Assembly (NCBI GenBank): GCA_964617565.1
Contig: CAZTYH010000011.1
Location: forward strand, 1 to 53,914
DNA length: 53,914 bases
Source of the DNA: JAKJGV01 sp964617565
Lineage (GTDB): Bacteria > Verrucomicrobiota > Kiritimatiellia > CAIQIC01 > JAGNIJ01
Direction of reading: 5' to 3'
In this document: piece by piece, positions 51,101-53,914 of the stretch
Position numbering within the stretch: the first letter of the stretch is position 1
Layout: each line of letters begins with the position of its first letter
Made by a program: the position numbers and the translations under genes
Notes under the pieces: generated by a model
The model's input: the letters and a program-made list of their open reading frames with translations, nothing else
Database searches by the model: none
What the model was told of the DNA's origin: nothing

Positions 51101-53914
51101 GAAAAACGAGGCCAAAACCCTGCTCGACGCCAAGCAATACGACGAAGCGATTGCGAAGTATCGAAGCAGTCTCCAGCTACTCCATGATCCGGAAATGGAA
51201 AAACAGGTTCAGCAGTTGGAGTCCGCTCTTCAGACCCGTCGGACGCGTCAGGCAAACGCTGCGCGGCTTCGTGAAGAAGGAGAAAAGCTGGAAGCGGCCG
51301 GCAACCTGAAGGACGCCATCGAGCGATACAGGGCCAGCCTGGAGGCGTGGACCACCGATGGCGTGGAAACCCGTGTGCAGGAATTGGAGGCGCGGCTGGA
51401 ACAGCAGGACGCCGACCTTGCGCGCGCAAACGCGCTGGAACGTGAAGGCACGGATTTCGAACGGGCGGGCAAAATAGAAGACGCTATTGCGAAACTCACA
51501 GAAAGCATCGCGCTGCGACCGAACCCTGCACTGGAAGATCGGGTTACCACGTTACGCGATACCCTGCGACAACGGGAAAGAGACCGGCAAACCTCGGCAC
51601 GGCTTCGCCGGGAAGGCCAGGGCCTGGAAGAAAAAGGACAACTCGAAGCAGCCCTGTTGAAGTACCGCGAGAGTCTCCGTGCATGGCCGGACGACGCGCT
51701 TGCTGAACACGCAAAAAGTCTTGAACAGCAAGTTCGCGAGGAAACAAGCATACGAGCTTCCGTTGACCGCCTCCGCGAGGAGGCATCCGCTTTGCTTCTG
51801 CAAGGACAGCATGCGCAGGCGATCGCGAAACTGAAGGAGAGCCTCGCGCTTAAACATGACCCGTCCGTGGTTGCGCATATAGCGAAGATAGAGGCGGAAA
51901 AGCGCGCGCAGGAACTCGAACAGGAGGGTGCGATATTCGAGCGCGAGGGTCGAATCGAGCAAGCCATCGCCAAGTTCTCCGAGAGCCTNNNNNNNNNNNN
52001 NNNNNNNNNNNNNNNNNNNNNNNNNNNNNNNNNNNNNNNNNNNNNNNNNNNNNNNNNNNNNNNNNNNNNNNNNNNNNNNNNNNNNNNNCTCCTGCAGGGA
52101 CAAATGGAGGAGGCCATTGCCAAGTTCAAGGAAAGCCTTGCCACCCACCCCAACGCCGAACTGGAACGCCACGTTCAAAATCTTGAAGAAGAGGCTGCAC
52201 GGGTCGCAAGCTCCCGGGTTAACGCGCAAAAAACAGCCGAGGAAGCTTCCCGGCTCGAATCCACCGGACAATGGAAAGAAGCTCTCGCATTGTATCGCGA
52301 AAGTCTGACGCTCTACCCGGAAGATTCTGTTCGCGAAAAGATCGTTCAACTTGAAGCGCGCGGCCAGGAAGAAGAAAACCGTCGTATCCGCGCGGCCGTA
52401 CTTCGCGACGAAGCGGCTGCCATCCTGCTTGAGAACCGCCTGGAGGAGGCGATCGCAAAATTCCGCGAGAGTCTTGAACTCGAGCCGAATGTCTCGCTCG
52501 AGGCGCGCGTGAGAAAGCTGGAGGATCAGCTTCGCAAGCAGAAGGCAGACCTGGCGGATGCGCAGCGTCTTTATGACGAAGGCGTGGCGCTGGAGGGAGA
52601 AGGCAAGTTGCAGGACGCTGCAACGAAGTATCGGGCCAGCCTCAGATTACGCAGCGAACCCGAATTGAGGACCAGGCTTGCGGCCATTGATGCGCGCATT
52701 CGCGAGGAGGCTTCTCGGCGCACGGCAGAGGCCGCCGCGCGAAAAACGCGTGAAGCCAACGCGCGCAAGATCCGGGAAGAAGGAGAAAAACTTCAACGCG
52801 CAGGCAGGCTCGCCGATGCGGCATCGAGATTCCGCGCCAGCATCGAACTTGTTCCCGACACGGAATTGGAAGGACGAATTGCCTCTCTCGAACAGCAATT
52901 GGCCGCGGAAGAGCAGCGCAAACAGGCCGTGACCCGATTGCGGGATGAGGCCCAAGCCCTGTTGCTCGATAAGCGCGTTGATGAAGCGATTGCAAAATAC
53001 CGGGAAAGTCTCGCGCTGGAGCCCGACCAGGCTCTTGAAACCCACGTCCTGAGGCTCGAAGAACAAAGCAGGAAAGAAAAAGCCGACGCCCAAACCGCCT
53101 TGCGCCTGAAGAAAGAAGGCACCGCTCTCGAGCTGGAAGGCCGGCTGGAAGAAGCGTCCGCCCGCTTGCGCGAAAGCCTTGCCTTGCGTAGCGATCCGCA
53201 GGTCCGCACCCATCTCGCACGGGTTGAAGCCAGGATTCGCGAACATGCGGCAGGCAGGGATGCGGCATCTGCCGCGATGAAGGCGCGGCAAGCCGCCTCA
53301 CAACGCCTTCGAGTGGACGGTGAAAGACTCGAAGAGGCGGGCCAATTGAAGGAAGCAATCGCGAAATATCGAGGCAGTTTGGATGTCTGGCCGGATACCG
53401 ATCTTGAAGAGCATGTAAGACAATTGGAACAAGCCGCCGCCGCAAAAGATGAGGCGATGGCGAAAGCAAGGAAACTCGAAGAGGAAGGTGCGAAAGCGGA
53501 GCGGGAGGGCCGCACAGAAGAGGCTATTGCGAAATACCGCGCAAGTCTTGAGGAGGTGCCCAATACCGTTCTTGAGAATCGAATTGCCACACTGCGAGGC
53601 CAATTGACGGAGCAGGACAATCGCCTGCTCCAGGCGGCTGAATTTGCCGCCCGGGCATTGGACATGGAAAATGCGGAGCAATTGGACGATGCCATTGCGG
53701 CCTATCGTCGCAGCATCGAAATCAATCCCGATGCCGCGCTTCAGGAACGCCTGCAAAAACTGGAAGAACGCCGGAACGCGCATCAACAGCGAGTGACGGA
53801 AGCCGCGCGCCTTCGTGACGAGGCCCATCGGCTGCTCGCGGAAAACCAGCGCTCACAAGCCCTTGAGCGCTACAACGAGAGCCTCCTCCTGCATCCGGAC
53901 CCGGAAGTCCAGCA
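48168..53914 (+). CDS. Giant secreted Ig-plus-TPR/coiled-coil repeat protein, 3' end off the window
   Basis: An open frame of at least 1915 codons without stop up to the window edge. Of two adjacent ATGs (48165, 48168) the second has the better spacing from AGGAG. It begins with a signal sequence (ARTAALFFVLFLFLGGALSY), continues as beta-rich, Ig/PKD-like segments (about 40-310), a Pro/Ala-rich linker (about 314-350; PPPVAPAVAATP, PPPAPAPAATRP), and further Ig-like domains with WRWRS/YEWRS-type strands (about 355-740). From about residue 748 it becomes a long tandem array, typically 56 residues per unit, with core AIAKYRESL and LxPDxxLE. Each unit looks like one TPR (34 residues) plus a coiled-coil linker. 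The frame is continuous on both sides of the gap. No family name can be given; an elongated periplasmic or surface scaffold is inferred. Confidence 0.85.
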   Translation, partial: MGCFRPTCDVSVARTAALFFVLFLFLGGALSYSSAQNRTAAIVEIDGPLSVTAGEEALLSARVNPATSQALDNGAFLEWLINGVPRSTKNVLRCRSKIPATYKITLNLISEATGRRVILARDQHTLTFVERPPVVAQPTPSASRASAARWILKGKRDWVDEIRVPELQTSVSLGENEYVGISSLRCVGTAESKVRWSKMPEILEPGTTLSLELQQELNLAADPDPACDPPQLPRATANAKFFVLTDARHERTIDTIAETARSKTDRFSKTKLVQWRVPSGRLRDEMTVEIGGESPAGSASRFYTYELKSVETAKTEPPPVAPAVAATPRAVSKPSPPPAPAPAATRPAPVATRPTALSVSLEAPSANLPLGATARIHASIKGGRPPYRIFWSIRGIAADEDVDTITLRLNRTGNQSVAVRVSDADGNSARDETNIAADPPAVRLIKRSPAGDRIYIEEFADFECELYSLHKAEPGDFIFRWRSDAAISFDPPEGPSAKTRTQFFTPGRNEVWVEVLYRVDESRYEAVSRSEPVEINVIPPETLITFSTPRPYVGQQVRAVASTKPPLSNVEYRWNGVPPNAIILSRSADFQEVRFCLKDEAPAEFKVSALLPRVGDVAGEAAARISARRYRVEIGGPETTDVIPTVWTPGVGLEPLDGRFAEGQSMILRAIISPTPPDQALSYEWRSMSRACNIRDPASEAPVVQAGQTGSHPVTLVIRDANGIELGSAQLVLNVVVSAREIEDAQKQARANERREQGFELLRQDKLPEAMALYRESLALWPSEEVQKHLEQLERQIAQQETLQARALNLNAEADTLERQGDMEGALSRYRESFKLVSDPRVESEIARIEKHFEAQRKKQAEARALIADGQKLEDRGSLREALEVYTRSLAVWPSKELEARMATLRARIADQDARRAKAAALKVEGESLEREKKLEDAAARYRESLKIWQDTELQKKLWTLESEMTRQEQDRKQALSLKNEAKTLLDAKQYDEAIAKYRSSLQLLHDPEMEKQVQQLESALQTRRTRQANAARLREEGEKLEAAGNLKDAIERYRASLEAWTTDGVETRVQELEARLEQQDADLARANALEREGTDFERAGKIEDAIAKLTESIALRPNPALEDRVTTLRDTLRQRERDRQTSARLRREGQGLEEKGQLEAALLKYRESLRAWPDDALAEHAKSLEQQVREETSIRASVDRLREEASALLLQGQHAQAIAKLKESLALKHDPSVVAHIAKIEAEKRAQELEQEGAIFEREGRIEQAIAKFSESXXXXXXXXXXXXXXXXXXXXXXXXXXXXXXXXXXLLQGQMEEAIAKFKESLATHPNAELERHVQNLEEEAARVASSRVNAQKTAEEASRLESTGQWKEALALYRESLTLYPEDSVREKIVQLEARGQEEENRRIRAAVLRDEAAAILLENRLEEAIAKFRESLELEPNVSLEARVRKLEDQLRKQKADLADAQRLYDEGVALEGEGKLQDAATKYRASLRLRSEPELRTRLAAIDARIREEASRRTAEAAARKTREANARKIREEGEKLQRAGRLADAASRFRASIELVPDTELEGRIASLEQQLAAEEQRKQAVTRLRDEAQALLLDKRVDEAIAKYRESLALEPDQALETHVLRLEEQSRKEKADAQTALRLKKEGTALELEGRLEEASARLRESLALRSDPQVRTHLARVEARIREHAAGRDAASAAMKARQAASQRLRVDGERLEEAGQLKEAIAKYRGSLDVWPDTDLEEHVRQLEQAAAAKDEAMAKARKLEEEGAKAEREGRTEEAIAKYRASLEEVPNTVLENRIATLRGQLTEQDNRLLQAAEFAARALDMENAEQLDDAIAAYRRSIEINPDAALQERLQKLEERRNAHQQRVTEAARLRDEAHRLLAENQRSQALERYNESLLLHPDPEVQ
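50412..53914 (+). repeat. Tandem 168-nt coding repeat array (about 20 visible units)
   Basis: The core encoding (K/R)YRESL recurs at about 50485, 50650, 50820, 50989, 51156, 51324, 51491, 51661, 51831, 51975, then after the gap 52125, 52293, 52460, 52628, 52828, 52998, 53166, 53367, 53535, 53703 and 53871. The common step is 168 bases (56 codons). Two longer steps of about 200 come from inserted helical residues, and one shorter step of 144 precedes the gap. Units are diverged at DNA level, so this is not a CRISPR or recent duplication. Confidence 0.88.
51989..52088. other. Scaffold gap (100 N) inside the tandem repeats
   Basis: Interrupts a repeat unit. The reading frame is the same on both sides, but the core-to-core distance across the gap is 150 bases rather than 168, so the real gap is not 100 bases and may hide additional units. 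Confidence 0.9.

Noticed and set aside
51552..53828. Several long minus-strand frames within the repeat array
   Set aside because: Ser/Arg/Phe-rich, periodic in step with the plus-strand repeats and spanning N. The plus frame has a signal peptide and RBS at its start and continuous sense.
50412..53914. Regular 168-base spacing as a possible CRISPR or other repeat-spacer array
   Set aside because: Units are far too long and diverged, and the region is one continuous reading frame with a conserved protein pattern.

Overview
The window reads as a fragment of a metagenome-assembled or draft genome of a GC-rich, Gram-negative, probably anaerobic bacterium. An outer membrane is indicated by a TolC-type channel with a periplasmic adaptor. 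Anaerobic nitrite respiration is indicated by NrfHA and System II cytochrome c maturation. Very large secreted proteins built from FG-GAP propellers, LamG, malectin, Asp-box repeats and a shared C-terminal 'DTDPxNSNSYFR' module resemble secretomes I associate with the PVC superphylum (Kiritimatiellota or Verrucomicrobiota). That placement is inference. Four runs of exactly 100 N (12097, 22960, 34768, 51989) are scaffold gaps of unknown true size.

Layout. 1-799: end-truncated CDF metal transporter (-). 1000-1695: pyrF (+). 1764-8673 (-): one operon running tolC-like, membrane fusion protein, ABC ATPase, ABC permease, secreted glycine-rich protein, then a REC-PAS-REC protein. 8786-11944: folE (+), then (-) a small coiled-coil gene, a FolM-like reductase, folB and an unknown gene, with a hairpin-rich intergenic region at 9341-9736. 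12206-17210 (+): a five-gene flotillin/NfeD module (two NfeD proteins, a bactofilin-like membrane protein, FloA, a proline-rich membrane protein). 17223-18161: mutarotase-like protein (-). 18321: tRNA-Leu(CAA). 18466-21108: multidomain secreted serine protease (-). 21191-26305 (-): PadR-MFS-ChrA, then a separately promoted Rrf2-ResB-CcsA set. 26549-35680 (+): TetR regulator directly coupled to a 1523-residue FG-GAP/LamG exoprotein, followed by a second giant Asp-box exoprotein. 35807-38886 (+): O-methyltransferase, nrfH, nrfA. 39017-40057: nadA. 40072-41703: unknown PAS-like signalling protein (-). 41792-46276: biotin genes, bioB (-) divergent from bioF-bioH-like-bioC-bioD (+), without bioA. 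46284-48040: rlmN and a CPBP membrane protease. 48168 to the window end: a giant secreted repeat protein, open at the edge.

How the parts work together. NrfH/NrfA reduce nitrite to ammonia with nine c-type hemes in total. ResB/CcsA would attach those hemes, under a probably Fe-S-containing Rrf2 regulator. The biotin genes cover pimeloyl-ACP synthesis (BioC, BioH-like), KAPA synthesis (BioF), dethiobiotin (BioD) and biotin (BioB), leaving the BioA step unexplained here. folE, folB and the FolM-like reductase give pterin/folate steps.

The most unusual items are the giant tandem-repeat protein at the right edge (about 20 visible units of a 56-residue TPR/coiled-coil repeat), the expanded flotillin module, the efflux operon that carries its own secreted protein and output-less response regulator, and the TetR gene whose start codon lies inside its own palindromic operator.
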